Part shown: positions 30,119-41,410 of the stretch, piece after piece
Position numbering within the stretch: the stretch's first letter is position 1
How the letters are laid out: each line of letters begins with the position of its first letter
Origin: Vibrio variabilis
Lineage (GTDB): Bacteria; Pseudomonadota; Gammaproteobacteria; Enterobacterales; Vibrionaceae
DNA length: 62,583 nt
NCBI RefSeq assembly: GCF_003263785.1
Contig: NZ_JYJK01000049.1
Coordinates: forward strand, 1 to 62,583
Direction of reading: 5' to 3'
The notes under the pieces: generated by a model
The model's database searches: none
What the model was told of the DNA's origin: nothing
The model's input: the letters and a program-made list of their open reading frames with translations, nothing else
Program-made: the position numbers and the translations under genes

Positions 30119-30958
30119 TTACTCCGGCACAATCCATTCGACTTTAAAGTGACCTGTTGCTGGGGCAATCTTCTCTTTAAGGTATGGCAGAATCTCTTTC
30201 ATTTGCTGCTCTAGCATCCACGGCGGGTTGATAACAATCATGCCCGAAGCCGTCATGCCGCGCTCATTGGTGTCAGGAGAGACCCCAAGCTCTATTTGAA
30301 GGATCTTGCGAATGCCGAGCCCTTCTAGACCATCAATCATGTCGTCGATGTCGTAGCGATTCACCACTGGGTACCAAATCGCGTAAATACCGGTTGCCCA
30401 GCGCTTATGGCTCTGTGCAATAGCAGTTACCACATCGCGGTACTCTCTAGCGAGCTCGTAGGGCGGGTCAATCAGTACTAAGCCGCGACGCTCTGCTGGT
30501 GGCAGGCTCGCTTTAAGGCGTTTAAAACCATCCTCTTTAAAGATTTTCACCTGACGGTCGCGATGAAACTCTTGCTCCAGTAGCGGGAAGTCACTTGGGT
30601 GCAGTTCGGTCAGTACCATACGGTCTTGCGGGCGCAGATGTGCGCGTGCTACACGCGGTGAACCTGGGTAGTAACGCAGTGCATCGCCGTTATTTAGCGT
30701 ATCAATCGACTCGATGTAGCTGGCGATGTTTTCTGGGATGTCTGAATTACCCCAAAGCCTGCCGATACCTTGCTTGTATTCGCCCGTTTTCTCTGACCAT
30801 TCGTGGGTCAGATCGTAGCGACCTACGCCCGAATGGGTGTCGTGATAAACGAATGGCTTTTCCTTGTTTTTTAGAGAATTAAGGATAAGACTTTGTACTA
30901 TGTGCTTCACGACATCGGCATGGTTGCCCGCGTGAAAACTGTGACGATAGCTCAGCAA
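30119..30958 (-). CDS. rlmJ: 23S rRNA (adenine-2030-N6)-methyltransferase RlmJ
   Basis: About 279 aa with the family N-terminus LSYRHSFHAGNHADVVKH and the methyltransferase motif VLIDPPYELAREY (DPPY, target adenine site). SAM-binding segment YHDTHSGVGRYDL. The frame can open with TTG at 30979 (286 aa), but a TTG at 30958 gives the family start MLSYRHSF and the E. coli length (280 aa). Acts on 23S rRNA A2030. Divergent from prlC with gorA beyond it. Confidence 0.92.
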   Translation of the reverse strand: MLSYRHSFHAGNHADVVKHIVQSLILNSLKNKEKPFVYHDTHSGVGRYDLTHEWSEKTGEYKQGIGRLWGNSDIPENIASYIESIDTLNNGDALRYYPGSPRVARAHLRPQDRMVLTELHPSDFPLLEQEFHRDRQVKIFKEDGFKRLKASLPPAERRGLVLIDPPYELAREYRDVVTAIAQSHKRWATGIYAIWYPVVNRYDIDDMIDGLEGLGIRKILQIELGVSPDTNERGMTASGMIVINPPWMLEQQMKEILPYLKEKIAPATGHFKVEWIVPE

Positions 30959-31144
30959 AATAAAGACTCGGTTAGACAATAATGCACGAAGTATAACCTC
31001 TTCTTTCTCGAAGCGGCAGAGATCTTACAACTTCGTTATGTCGCAAGGATTGAAATTCGAGTCCAAAGACTACATTTATTTAATAATTACGCTCACTTGC
31101 TACCCAATGAGTGAGGGAACCCAATAACTAAAAAGGGACGCTGC

Positions 31145-33186
31145 ATGTCAAACCCACTACTGACGTTTACCGACTTACCTCCTTTTTCACACATTAAACC
31201 AGAACATGTGAAACCAGCAGTCGAGCAAGCGATTGATGCCTGCCGCGCAAAAATTGATGCTGTGCTTGAAGGCAATACCAACCCGACTTGGGACAATGTT
31301 ATTGCGCCAATCGAAGAGATTGATGACAAGCTAAGCCGCCTTTGGTCACCAGTGAGCCATATGAACTCTGTGGTCAACAGCGACGAGCTGCGTGAAGCGT
31401 ATGAGAGCTGTTTGCCTATTTTGTCAGAGTACGGCACTTGGGTGGGTCAACACAAAGGCCTGTATGAGGCTTATAAAGCGATCAAGGCCAGCGATGATTT
31501 TGCTGCGCTCAGTCAAGCTCAGCAAAAAACCATCAAAGATTCCCTACGAGACTTTGAGCTTTCAGGCATTGGTTTGCCAGCTAACGAGCAGCATCGCTAC
31601 GGCGAAATCAGCAAACGCATGTCAGAGCTAGGCTCGCAGTTCTCTAACAATGTCCTCGATGCCACTATGGGTTGGACCAAGCACATCACCGATGAGAAAG
31701 AGCTTGCGGGCATGCCGGAATCGGCGCTGGCAGCAGCGAAATCGGCCGCTGAAGCCAAAGAGCTTGAAGGCTACCTATTAACACTCGATATCCCATCTTA
31801 TCTTCCGGTTCTGACATACTGTGATAACCAAGCGCTGCGCAAAGAGTTGTACGAAGCGTATGTCACTCGCGCCTCTGATCGCGGCCCGACTGCAGGTCAG
31901 TGGGACAACACAGATATCATTTCAGAACAGTTAAAACTGCGCCATGAAATTGCTCGTTTGCTTGGCTTTGGCACCTTCAGTGAGAAATCACTGGCAACCA
32001 AAATGGCAGAGAGCCCAGCGCAAGTGCTTGGCTTCTTGAACGACCTAGCGACCAAGGCGAAGCCTCAAGGTGAGCGTGAAGTTGAAGAGCTGCGCCAGTT
32101 TGCTGAAAAAGAGTTCGGCGTCACTGAGCTAAACCTTTGGGATATCGCTTACTACAGCGAGAAGCAAAAGCAGCACCTATTCCAGTTCTCAGATGAAGAG
32201 CTGCGCCCATATTTCCCAGAATCAAAAGTGGTTAGCGGTCTGTTCGAGGTGCTTAACCGCGTCTTCGGCATGAAAATTACTGAACGTGAAGGTGTGGATA
32301 CTTGGCATGAGTCGGTACGTTTCTTCGATATCTTCGATAGTGAAGGCACACTGCGCGGCAGCTTCTACCTAGATCTGTATGCACGCGAGCACAAACGTGG
32401 CGGTGCATGGATGGACGAATGCCGAGTGCGCCGCATCAATGCTAACGGCGAACTGCAAACTCCAGTGGCCTACCTAACATGTAACTTCAACAAACCAGTG
32501 GCGATAAGCCTGCCATGTTCACTCACGATGAAGTGGTAACACTATTCCACGAGACTGGCCACGGTATTCACCACATGCTGACTAAGATCGATACCGGTGC
32601 GGTATCTGGCATTAATGGTGTGCCTTGGGATGCGGTTGAGCTACCAAGTCAGTTCCTAGAGAACTGGTGCTGGGAAGAAGAGGCGCTGGCGTTTATCTCC
32701 GGTCACTACGAGACGGGTGAGCCGCTACCAAAAGCCATGCTCGACAAGATGTTGGCAGCGAAGAACTTCCAATCGGCGATGTTTATCCTGCGCCAACTTG
32801 AGTTCGGTCTGTTCGACTTCACGTTACACACAGAATACGATCCAGACATTGGCGCGCGTGTACTTGAGACACTAGCGGATGTGAAGTCTAAAGTCGCCGT
32901 ATTACCAAGCTTAGAGTGGAACCGCTTCTCGCATAGCTTTAGCCACATCTTTGCTGGTGGCTACAGTGCTGGTTACTACAGCTACCTATGGGCTGAGGTG
33001 TTGTCTTCAGACGCATATTCTCGCTTTGAAGAAGAGGGCATCTTTAATAAAGAGACAGGTCAAAGCTTCCTAAACAACATCCTGGAAATGGGTGGCAGTG
33101 AAGAGCCGATGGAGCTGTTTAAGCGCTTCCGAGGTCGTGAGCCTGAGATTGATGCATTGCTGCGTCATTCTGGGATTAGTGCTTAG
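31145..33186 (+). CDS. prlC: oligopeptidase A (one frameshift)
   Basis: 680 aa after repair, equal to the E. coli enzyme. M3-family zinc metallopeptidase: HETGH (the HExxH zinc motif) in TLFHETGHGIHHML, and the third ligand Glu in the following ENWCWEEEAL region. It degrades short peptides and cleaved signal peptides in the cytoplasm. The break at 32500-32501 is GG where GGG is expected (NFNKPVG then DKPALFTHDEV). Ends at a strong terminator. The gor-rlmJ-prlC neighbourhood is conserved. Confidence 0.95.
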
Positions 33187-33209
33187 TTAATAAGCTTGAT
33201 ATAGATGAG

Positions 33210-33238
33210 AGCCCCTGACCTTTGGTTGGGGGCTTTTT
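33210..33238 (+). terminator. prlC terminator
   Basis: 11-bp stem AGCCCCTGACC / GGTTGGGGGCT with two G-T pairs and a 3-base loop, then TTTT. Confidence 0.85.
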
Positions 33239-33240
33239 CG

Positions 33241-33675
33241 ATCCAAATGATATATTTCAGTTGAATAACTATTGAATAAAAACCTCCAAAACCCATTTCG
33301 TTATCAAAATGCACTCCCCAACCATCCTCCCGATAATGTCACCCACTTTCACACTTCGAAAAACAGAAGTATCCTTTCAGCCAAAATTAGGTGTTATTTA
33401 ATTTTGCTTACAAAGCCTTGCTGAGTTTGAGGTTCGAATAAAATCTAAGTTTGTTGTGAGTCAAAGAAGCGTCCTAGAGTGCATGCAAGCACTCCGAAAG
33501 TTAATTACAAGGATATTGGGTTTCAGGTAACGTAATTTGGCTTTCCGCTTACGCATTAATTGTTAATAAAAATGCAAATTCAGAGCGGGGCGTTTTCATC
33601 ATTTTATTCAGCGATTGTTTTTTATTGGTTTGTCATTCTACCGATGTCGACTGAATTTACTTGGAGAGTTACCCC
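33241..33675 (+). promoter_or_regulatory. 435-base AT-rich leader region of the P-type ATPase gene
   Basis: No credible gene. It should hold the promoter and a possibly long leader of the downstream ATPase. A hairpin GAGTGC-ATGCAA-GCACTC is at 33477-33494. I looked for a metal-sensing riboswitch (yybP-ykoY or Mg types are known before such ATPases) and could not match a consensus by eye. The ATPase ribosome-binding site GGAG is at 33663-33666. Confidence 0.4.
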
Positions 33676-36428
33676 ATGACTAAAAAGTGGTTTACTGAAA
33701 CCGTTGAGAATACCCAGCAGATGATGGGCGTGTCGACGGAGCAAGGTTTGACTTCAAAGGAAGTCGCCGAGCGTCAATCACAATACGGAAAAAACGAGCT
33801 GCAAGAGAAGGCGGGCAAATCTGCGCTTGAGCTGTTTCTTCACCAATTTAAGAATCCACTTATCTTCATTCTTGGTGTCGGTGCCATTGTTTCCTATTTC
33901 ACTGGGCACCTAGTGGATGCAATCGCGATTACGGCGATCATCTTTATCAACGCGTTGATTGCTTTCTGGCAAGAGTTCAAAGCTCAGAAAGGCATGGAAG
34001 CGCTACGTCAAATGGCGGCACCATCGGCACAGGTTAAGCGTGATGGTGAGTGGATGGACATCCCAGCGAGCGACATCGTTCCGGGTGATATCCTAAAAAT
34101 CAGCACAGGTGACATCCTAGCAGCTGATGTACGTATTCTTGAGGCTAACCGTCTATCTATCGACGAAGCAGCGCTAACAGGTGAGTCTGAGCCAGTAGAC
34201 AAGACGTCTAAGGTTATCGAAGACGAAACCGTGGGTCTTGGCGACCAGCTAAACATGGGCTTTATGACCACGATGGTGACATCGGGTACAGGTCTAGGTG
34301 TAGTGGTTGCGACCGGTATGCAGACCGAAGTAGGTCACATTGCTGACCTAATGGCGAACACCGAAGAAACCAAGACGCCAATGCAAGAGCGCATGGACAC
34401 CATCGCCAAGACGCTAATGCTAGTCGCACTGGGCGTGGTAGCGGTTGTATGTGCTATTGGTCTTTACTACGGCATGCCTTGGCTAGAAATCCTAAACACA
34501 GGTATCTCACTGTCTGTAGCTGCGATTCCTGAAGGTCTTCCTACGGTAATCACTATCGTTCTAACCATGGGTTCGACTCGTATGGTGAAGAACAATGCGC
34601 TTGCTAAGCAGCTGGCTGCGATTGAGACGCTAGGTTCGACCACGGTTATCTGTTCAGATAAGACAGGTACGCTAACTCAAAACCAAATGCAGGTAATGAA
34701 GGCGTACGATGCAAGCGGTCGTTACTGGGAAGTCAGCGGTAAAGGCTTCAGCCCTGAAGGTCAATTCAAGCCGCTATCGCACAGCACAGATGCGAAGCAA
34801 AGCCTGAGATGATGAAAGGTCTAGTTGTCGCGACGTTATGTAACGATTCTGAGTACATCATGGACGGCGACAAGTCGACCGTGCGTGGTAACCCAACTGA
34901 GGGTGCACTGATTGTGGCAGCAGCGAAGGCAGGTCTGAACCAGTCTGAGATGCTAACGTCAGGTGGCTACTCTATCGTTGAAAAATTCCCATTCGATTCT
35001 TCTCGTAAGATGGCATCGGTTATCGTGAAAGGCCCTGAAGGCAACCACTTCCTTGCTATCAAGGGTGCGCCAGATGTGATTCTTCGCAACGCAGCAGGCT
35101 TTATGGTTGACGGCACGTCTGTTGAGCATACGACAGCAGCATCGGACGGCAACCTTGCACTAGCGACGAGCCCAAGTGCTGAGATCGTTGCAAACTACGA
35201 AGCGGCAATTGAGAACTTTGCTCAAGACGCACTGCGTACGCTAGCCGTTGGCTTCAAAGAGCTAACAGAAGCAGACCTAGAACGTGACTTCGAAGAGCTA
35301 GAGAAAGACATTACGGTACTGGGTCTTTACGGCATCATGGATCCACCGCGTCCAGAAGTACGCGATGCGATTGAAAGCTGCTACCAAGCAGGTGTGAGAA
35401 CGGTAATGATCACTGGTGACCACGCGCTAACAGCGGCAGCGATTGCACGTGATATCGGTATCATCCGTAGCGAGAAAGATCTGGTTGTGACCGGTGCAGA
35501 GCTTGATGAGATGGACGATGATAAGCTTCGTCAAATCTGTCCAGAAGTAGCGGTATTTGCTCGCGTAACGCCGGAGCACAAGCTGCGTATCGTTCAGGCT
35601 CAGCAGTTCAACAATGAAGTCGCAGCGATGACAGGTGACGGTGTGAACGATGCACCAGCACTGCGCCGTGCAGATATCGGTGTTGCTATGGGTATCACTG
35701 GTACGTCTGTAGCGAAAGACTCAGGTGACCTTATTCTACTGGATGACAACTTCAGCACTATCGTGAAAGCGGTTCGTCAAGGTCGTCAAATCTTCGATAA
35801 CCTTCGTAAGTTCATTCGTCAGGCTCTGACTGCGAACGTGGGTGAAGTATCGGTTATCCTGTTTGCGTTTCTAATGATGGGGCCAGAGGCTATCTTGCCG
35901 CTAACTCCACTGATGATTCTATGGATCAACTTGGTCTCAGACGGTCTACCAGCGCTTGCGCTAGGTGTTGAGCCAGAAGAGAAAGATCTGATGGAGCGTA
36001 AGCCTCGCAAACGTAACGAGAGCTTCTTCAGCGACCACCTAGGTACTCGTATCCTAACTCGTGGTCTAGCACTAGGTGGCATGAGCTACATGGCGTTCAA
36101 CTGGGCACTAACTAACGGCTTCTCTGCGAACTACGCACAGACAATGGCATTTGCGATGCTAGTATTTGCACAGCTATGGCACCTATTTGACTCACGTACA
36201 TTTACGTCGCTATACCGCAGAAACCCATTCACCAACCCGTACCTACTAGGTGCAGTCGCGGTGTCAGCGATTCTATCGCTAGGGGTTATCTACACAGGTC
36301 TAGGTCAGCTAATCTTCAACACGGAAGCACTCGCAGCAGGTCACCTATTCGGTGTTATCATGGCAGCATCATTACCGACGCTGGTTATGTCAGCAGTGAA
36401 AGAAGCAACTAAGACTAAGTGGGTTTAA
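33676..36428 (+). CDS. P2A-type cation-transporting ATPase (one frameshift)
   Basis: 917 aa after repair. Start MTKKWFTETV at 33676 has GGAG nine bases upstream. N-terminal cation-ATPase domain, then actuator TGES (168-171), helix 4 PEGLP (285-289), phosphorylation site CSDKTGTLT (Asp328), hinge TGDGVNDAP, and a last helix block with WINLVSDGLPALALGVEP. PEGL in helix 4 and the N-terminal domain place it with the SERCA-like P2A group (Ca2+ or other divalent/monovalent export); the ion is not decided. The break at 34803-34804 is CC where CCC is expected (AKQS joins PEMMKGL). Inserted between prlC and asnC/rsmJ. Confidence 0.9.
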
Positions 36429-36446
36429 TCTCTCACTTGAAATAGT

Positions 36447-36476
36447 AAAAAAGGCGCTCTGATGAGCGCCTTTTTT
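36447..36476 (+). terminator. terminator between the ATPase gene and asnC
   Basis: AAAAAAGGCGCTC / GAGCGCCTTTTTT, 13-bp perfect stem with loop TGAT; A and T runs make it work on both strands for these convergent genes. Confidence 0.92.
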
Positions 36477-36490
36477 GTTGAGGTGAACGG

Positions 36491-36952
36491 TTAAGGATTC
36501 ACATTCCGACTAATCGGATTCTGCAACGAAATCAACGTCTCCGTCGATTGCACCTCTTCAATCGCCTGCAGCTTATCGATCAGCACGTGCTGCAGCTCTT
36601 CAATCGAGCGACACATCAACTTCACGAAGATGTTATACGCACCAGTGGTGTAGTAGGCTTCGACCACTTCATCCAAGGCATTGAGCTTTTCTAGCGCCGA
36701 GTGATAGTCGCGCGCGGCGTATAAGTTGATACCGATAAAGCAGCACACGTCATAACCGAGCTTTTTGGTGTTCACTACTACTTCTGTACCTTCAATGATC
36801 CCGGCCGCTTTCATCTTCTCAATACGCACGTGAATCGTCGCTGGGCTCACATCAAACTGTTTTGCCATTTCGGCATACGGGCGACGAGCGTCTTCCATCA
36901 AGGTTTTTAGGATCGCTTTATCCAGATCGTCGAGATTGTTGGTGCCGTGCAT
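36491..36952 (-). CDS. asnC: Lrp/AsnC-family regulator AsnC
   Basis: 153 aa. Start at 36952 (MHGTNNLDDLD) has AAGGA upstream. N-terminal helix-turn-helix (AEMAKQFDVSPATIHVRIEKMK) and C-terminal ligand-binding RAM domain (VVEAYYTTGAYNIFVKLMCRS). The whole protein follows E. coli AsnC closely, a regulator of asparagine synthetase asnA that senses asparagine. asnA is not next to it here. Divergent from rsmJ. Confidence 0.9.
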   Translation of the reverse strand: MHGTNNLDDLDKAILKTLMEDARRPYAEMAKQFDVSPATIHVRIEKMKAAGIIEGTEVVVNTKKLGYDVCCFIGINLYAARDYHSALEKLNALDEVVEAYYTTGAYNIFVKLMCRSIEELQHVLIDKLQAIEEVQSTETLISLQNPISRNVNP

Positions 36953-37123
36953 ATCGAATCCTTTGTCTGAGTGAATGGGCGACATCGCTGAACACGTGCC
37001 GTTTCATTGGTGCACAAGCTTATCACTATTTTTGCGCAGCCGTCTTTGTGTCGATCACGCTTATTGGTCGCGCTATCGACTTGAGGTACACTGGCGCCCA
37101 TTGCCTTTTATCGGAGCTTCACT

Positions 37124-37902
37124 TTGCACATTCAACTCATTTGCGAACATCAACCACTTCAACCAGAGCTTCAGCAACTTGCTGAGCGTTGGGGATTGGT
37201 GGCGTCTGACGATTCCGAATTTGCGTTGGTGTTGACCGAACAAAGACTCGAGCTTCGAAAGCTGGATGAGCCGAAGCTGGGTGCGATTTACGTTGACCTT
37301 GCGGGGGCGCGGTGGCGCACAGACGCAAGTTTGGTGGTGGCAAAGGTCAAGCTATCGCCAAAGCTGCGGGCTTAAACAAGGGAGCGACACCAACGGTGCT
37401 TGATGGTACTGCAGGCCTAGGGCGCGATGCTTTTGTTCTCGCATCTCTTGGCTGTAAGGTGCAGATGGTGGAGCGTCACCCTGTGGTCGCCGCATTGCTT
37501 GATGACGGTCTTGAGCGCGCCAAACAAGATCCGGAAATTGGCGAGTGGGTGAGTGAGCGTATGTCTCTGTTGCATGCGTCGAGCTTAGTTGCCTTAGGTG
37601 AACTTGCCGATGACAACGCCTTTATCAAGCCAGATGTTGTCTATCTAGACCCTATGTATCCACACCCAGAGAACAAAAAGAAATCGGCGCTGGTGAAAAA
37701 AGAGATGCGTGTTTTCCAATCTTTGGTTGGCGCAGATACCGATGCAGACGGACTGTTGGAGCCAGCTCTTAAGCTTGCGGCAAAACGCGTTGTGGTCAAA
37801 CGTCCAGACTACGCTGAATGGCTGGATGAGAAAAAACCGACAATGGCGATTGAGACCAAAAAAAATCGCTTCGATGTTTATGTTAACGCATCAATGAGTT
37901 AA
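37124..37902 (+). CDS. rsmJ: 16S rRNA (guanine-1516-N2)-methyltransferase RsmJ (one frameshift)
   Basis: About 259 aa after repair. TTG start at 37124 with GGAG seven bases upstream. SAM-binding motif [20 protein letters not shown] and catalytic-site motif [18 protein letters not shown] are as in the family. The break is in the G run 37303-37307: five G where six are needed, joining YVDLAG to [12 protein letters not shown]. Methylates G1516 of 16S rRNA. Confidence 0.93.
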
Positions 37903-37923
37903 TCCTTTCCTATATGTTTTTTG

Positions 37924-37958
37924 AGTAACTTGCTCTGGTGTAACTGGAGCAAGTTACT
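37924..37958 (+). terminator. hairpin after rsmJ
   Basis: AGTAACTTGCTC (37924-37935) pairs perfectly with GAGCAAGTTACT (37947-37958). The T run is short, so it is a weak terminator candidate. Confidence 0.55.
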
Positions 37959-38037
37959 TGCAACCGCTGCTAATTGACGTTATATCTAACTAAGAATCAT
38001 TCCTGTTTTCGTTGTGGTTAGTTGGAGATTGAGTAGT

Positions 38038-38550
38038 ATGACTAAACGTCTGTGCAAGTTGAATCGTCGCGATATCAGTGACAACCTTGGTGACATCCAT
38101 CGTTTGGTCGCAGAACCTAAGTTCCTGTGCCGCTCTTGCTCACGTTCATCCGCCGATAAATCCACTCTTTGCAAACCGGCTGCCATCCCGCCAGCATCTT
38201 GCCAGAGCAAGCCTCTGACTGAACAGCAGCAATGTGGCGTGTTGGCCGAAGCGCTACCAACCAAAACCACGCCGAAACTCACCAAGACGGCCAACAAAGC
38301 CGAGCCTAAATCCGCGACCGATGTTCCAATGGCCGAAGAGTTAAGCCTAGAAACAATCGATAAGAAGTCGCTGAAGCGTGCCAAAAAAGCACTCAAAGCG
38401 CAGAAAAAGGCACAGAAGAAATTGCGTAAAGTACTGAAGAAAAGTCAGAAGCTACTGCGCAAACAGAGCAAGCTGGAGCACAAGTATCAGTTAGCGGCAG
38501 CCACGGTCGAAAAGCAGGTAATGAAAGTGCAGCCAGAACAGCTGCACTAA
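38038..38550 (+). CDS. conserved-looking hypothetical protein, Lys-rich coiled coil
   Basis: 170 aa, start MTKRLCKLNRRDI at 38038 with GGAG ten bases upstream. The N-terminal third has a Cys-rich patch (FLCRSCSRSSADKSTLC) that could bind a metal. The middle is low complexity (Pro/Thr/Lys). The last 60 residues are an extremely basic Lys/Leu/Gln helix (LKRAKKALKAQKKAQKKLRK). Possibly nucleic-acid binding, but no family is recognised. Alone between rsmJ and a DMT transporter. Confidence 0.65.
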   Translation: MTKRLCKLNRRDISDNLGDIHRLVAEPKFLCRSCSRSSADKSTLCKPAAIPPASCQSKPLTEQQQCGVLAEALPTKTTPKLTKTANKAEPKSATDVPMAEELSLETIDKKSLKRAKKALKAQKKAQKKLRKVLKKSQKLLRKQSKLEHKYQLAAATVEKQVMKVQPEQLH

Positions 38551-38574
38551 TAAGGTCTTTGTGTTGAGTGAAGC

Positions 38575-39464
38575 CTAGCTGTTTGCCAGTTGGGCTTCTG
38601 CTTTTGGTTTGACCCAAAGCTCGTTCACCACCAGTGATAGCAAGATAATCCCACCACCAATCGACAGTTTCACCAAGTCCACATCGCGATTCCAAATCAC
38701 AATGTTAACGATAAGCCCTGCTGGCACCAGAAGGTTATTCATTACCGCCAATGCGCCAGCGTTAACCATTGTCGCGCCTTTGTTCCAGATAAAGTAGCCC
38801 AACCCAGAAGCAATGGTGCCTAGGTAAATAAGCACGCCCCACTGCACACCCGTCGTCGGCATCTTATCGAAGCTACCAAAAATCGAGAATGCGATGGTCG
38901 CCACCACAGTCGCGCCAATGTAGAAATAACCAAACACGCTGTGCTGTGCAGCTCAACCTGCTCTTGCTCCATCACGTATTTGTAACCCACCTGACCGATA
39001 GCAAAACAAAGGTTCGCGCCTTGCACGACCAAGAAGCCCATCAAGAAGTTTTCGTTAATGCCAGCAAACTTGATGAACGCCGCGCCAGCGACCGCAATTG
39101 CCGCCGTTACCAAATACCATGGTGAGAAGCGACCTTTGAGCAAGTCGTAAAAGAGTGTCACGTAGATCGGAGTGAAGACAGTGAACAGCAGTACTTCCGG
39201 TACAGAGAGCAGCAAGAACGATTGATAGTAGAAGCAGTACATTAATCCTAGCTGAATGCCACCAATCGCCATCAATTTGGCTTTAAGTGAATTGGGCACT
39301 TGCTTGAATTTAGTGAACGGAATAAACACCAGTGCGGCCAATACCACACGCATGAGTACCGAGAACCAAGAGTCAACTTGACCCGCGAGATACACTCCAA
39401 TAAGGCTGAATGAGAACGCCCACAGCAGAGTGACAGAATAGAGATAACCCATCGAAAATCTCAT
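38575..39464 (-). CDS. EamA/DMT-family transporter (one frameshift)
   Basis: About 296 aa after repair, ten membrane helices in two EamA repeats (LYSVTLLWAFSFSLIGVYLAG in the first, MNAGALAVMNNL-like region in the second, here as MVNAGALAVMNNLL). Such proteins export metabolites or amino acids across the inner membrane; the substrate is unknown. The break is near 38944, one base missing (QEQVELHS joins HSVFGYFYIGA). Start MRFSMGYLYS at 39464; an internal ATG at 39452 is possible. Confidence 0.85.
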
Positions 39465-39556
39465 CGTTCGATTAAAAGATGGGCGCTAGTGTAACACTTT
39501 TGTGATGGGAAAGAGGACGGATCAAATCGGGCCTCACTTGAGACCCGATAGAAGGT

Positions 39557-39982
39557 TTAGTCTTTGATTGGCACGACCAACATGTCGACGGGTGAGGTGT
39601 TGATAAGCTGTCTGGTAGACGACAGGATTTTGCTCCAAAAGTCCTGATGATGACCACACACCACCAAATCGACATTGTATTCACCGATGGTATCGCGCAG
39701 CTCATTGCTTAAGTCACCGCTGCCAACCAAAGAATGTTTAATCGGGTAATTCGCGTACTCAGCAAACTCTCTTAGCTGAGTCATCGAGGCCTCCATGGCC
39801 TGATGCTGCGTCTCAGCCATATTGAGGTCAATCAAGCCAGTGTAAAGCTCGGCGTAGTTGACATCGATATGGATAAATGACACCTCGGCATCCAGTGGTT
39901 TCGCGAGTGAGACCGCTTTGTCTATGAGCATTTTGCTTTCTTCTGAGAGATCTAATGCGACCATAATATGTTTGTAACTCAT
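39557..39982 (-). CDS. uspA: universal stress protein A
   Basis: 141 aa, a single Usp domain (SYKHIMVALDLSEESKMLIDKA at the N-terminus and VDLVVCGHHQ then SPVDMLVVPI at the C-terminus). A strong AGGAGGAG ribosome-binding site precedes the start. UspA dimers accumulate during growth arrest and stress. The usp pair uspA/uspB flanks ftnA; in E. coli uspA and uspB are adjacent. Confidence 0.93.
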   Translation of the reverse strand: MSYKHIMVALDLSEESKMLIDKAVSLAKPLDAEVSFIHIDVNYAELYTGLIDLNMAETQHQAMEASMTQLREFAEYANYPIKHSLVGSGDLSNELRDTIGEYNVDLVVCGHHQDFWSKILSSTRQLINTSPVDMLVVPIKD

Positions 39983-40293
39983 AACGCACTCCTCCTGACG
40001 TTCGTCCTACTAAAAACATAGCATTAAGCGCCCAAAAATTATGCTGATGTGATCCCAAATCAGTCGTCATAGCTATAAAACCCTGCCTTGTCGTTACTAA
40101 ACGAATCGAGCGTCTCTGAATAATTTTCTCAACAACAAGACGACAAAATGTGAGCAAAGTCGCCAAAGTTTTCTAGAATCAAAGTAAGCGCTGAGTACAC
40201 AGATGTTGCCAGGTTTGGGCATGAGATCAGAAGACTCCTCAATTAGTTATGTTATAGTGGCGTTAATTCCAGTTACGAAATTAGGAGTCGTAA
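39983..40293. promoter_or_regulatory. divergent promoter region of uspA and ftnA
   Basis: 311 bases without a gene. A TATAGT -10-like hexamer lies at 40253-40258, upstream of ftnA, whose ribosome-binding site is TAGGAG at 40282-40287. No clear Fur box or other operator was recognised. Confidence 0.4.
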
Positions 40294-40821
40294 ATGCTTT
40301 CTCCATCTATGGTTCAACACCTGAACGAGCAAATTAACCTCGAATTCTTTTCATCCAACCTATACTTACAAATGAGTGCTTGGTGTGAAGACAAAGGATT
40401 TGAAGGCGCGGCAGAATTTCTTCGTAAGCATGCGGACGAAGAAATGCAGCACATGCAAAGATTGTTTACCTACGTAAGCGAAACCGGTGCATTGCCAATC
40501 TTGGGCAGTATTGAAGCACCTCGTCACGATTTTGAAAGCCTGGGCGATGTGTTCCGCGAAACGTACAAACATGAGCAGATGATTACGGAGAAAATCAACA
40601 AGCTGGCGCACGTTGCCTTCTCGGCTCAAGACTACTCAACGTTCAACTTTCTTCAGTGGTATGTTGCGGAGCAGCATGAAGAAGAAAAATTGTTTAAAGG
40701 GATCTTAGATAAGCTAGAACTCGTAGGTGAGAATGGACAGGCGCTGTTCTTCATCGACAAGGACTTGGCAACGTTAGCAAAAGAGGGTTCTTCTTCCATT
40801 ATGGACGCCCCAGCTGAGTAA
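40294..40821 (+). CDS. ftnA: non-haem ferritin FtnA
   Basis: 175 aa. Four-helix ferritin with ferroxidase residues on helices A and B ([34 protein letters not shown]) and helix C/D region [19 protein letters not shown]. It oxidises and stores iron in the cytoplasm as a 24-mer. Start [10 protein letters not shown] follows TAGGAG. Sits between uspA and uspB. Confidence 0.96.
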   Translation: MLSPSMVQHLNEQINLEFFSSNLYLQMSAWCEDKGFEGAAEFLRKHADEEMQHMQRLFTYVSETGALPILGSIEAPRHDFESLGDVFRETYKHEQMITEKINKLAHVAFSAQDYSTFNFLQWYVAEQHEEEKLFKGILDKLELVGENGQALFFIDKDLATLAKEGSSSIMDAPAE

Positions 40822-40890
40822 TATCAGCGCTTAAAAGACCATTGATTGTCTTTTTCTCTTGGGTGTCTAGGAGGACGTAGGGAGGAAAAG

Positions 40891-41214
40891 ATGATCAGTG
40901 GAGACACTATTCTATTAGCATTGATGCTCATTACCTCAGTCAATATGGCGAGGTATCTCACAGCACTACGCTCACTTATTTTTATCATGCGTGAGGCGCA
41001 TCCGCTCTTGTACCAGCAAGTCGACGGACGCGGATTTTTCACGACGCACGGCAACATGTCGAAGCAAGTGAGGCTGTTTCACTATCTCAAAAGCAAAGAA
41101 TACCATCACCACCATGATCCGGTGTTTACCGAAAAGTGCGATCGCGTGCGTGAGCTGTTTGTGCTCTGCGTCGCGTTGATTGGGGTAACCTTGCTCGCAG
41201 GTTTCATGCTTTAG
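40891..41214 (+). CDS. uspB: universal stress protein B
   Basis: 107 aa. Start at 40891 has AGGA upstream; the longer frame from 40846 is rejected. Two membrane helices at the ends ([19 protein letters not shown] and [19 protein letters not shown]) with a basic middle. UspB is a stationary-phase membrane protein linked to ethanol tolerance in E. coli. Downstream of ftnA. Confidence 0.92.
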   Translation: MISGDTILLALMLITSVNMARYLTALRSLIFIMREAHPLLYQQVDGRGFFTTHGNMSKQVRLFHYLKSKEYHHHHDPVFTEKCDRVRELFVLCVALIGVTLLAGFML

Positions 41215-41357
41215 CAGACGGTGAAGAGCATTAAACAGGGCACGTTGCAGGCGTAAGCGTGGCAATGAACCTGGTGTCAGTTTCCAGCTTGAGATGCAAT
41301 GCTGGAGGAGTTGGCTTTAGTCGATTAAGCCGCTAGAATAGCGCCAGATTGTTGAAG

Positions 41358-41385
41358 GGATGTGCAATACGCACATCCTTTTTTT
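41358..41385 (+). terminator. terminator between uspB and yhiN
   Basis: GGATGTGC / GCACATCC perfect 8-bp stem, 5-base loop, then seven T. Ends transcription well after uspB and just before yhiN. Confidence 0.88.
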
Positions 41386-41410
41386 ATTTAAATTTTGTCG
41401 GAAAACCGTG

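Noticed and set aside
33241..33675. Metal-sensing riboswitch in the ATPase leader
   Set aside because: No yybP-ykoY or Mg riboswitch consensus could be matched by eye; only a 6-bp hairpin is visible. A covariance search would settle it.
40233..40289. GACTCCT / AGGAGTC inverted repeat over the ftnA ribosome-binding site
   Set aside because: The likely -10 element TATAGT at 40253 places the transcript start after the first arm, so the arms would not be in one RNA; 7 bp is also weak.
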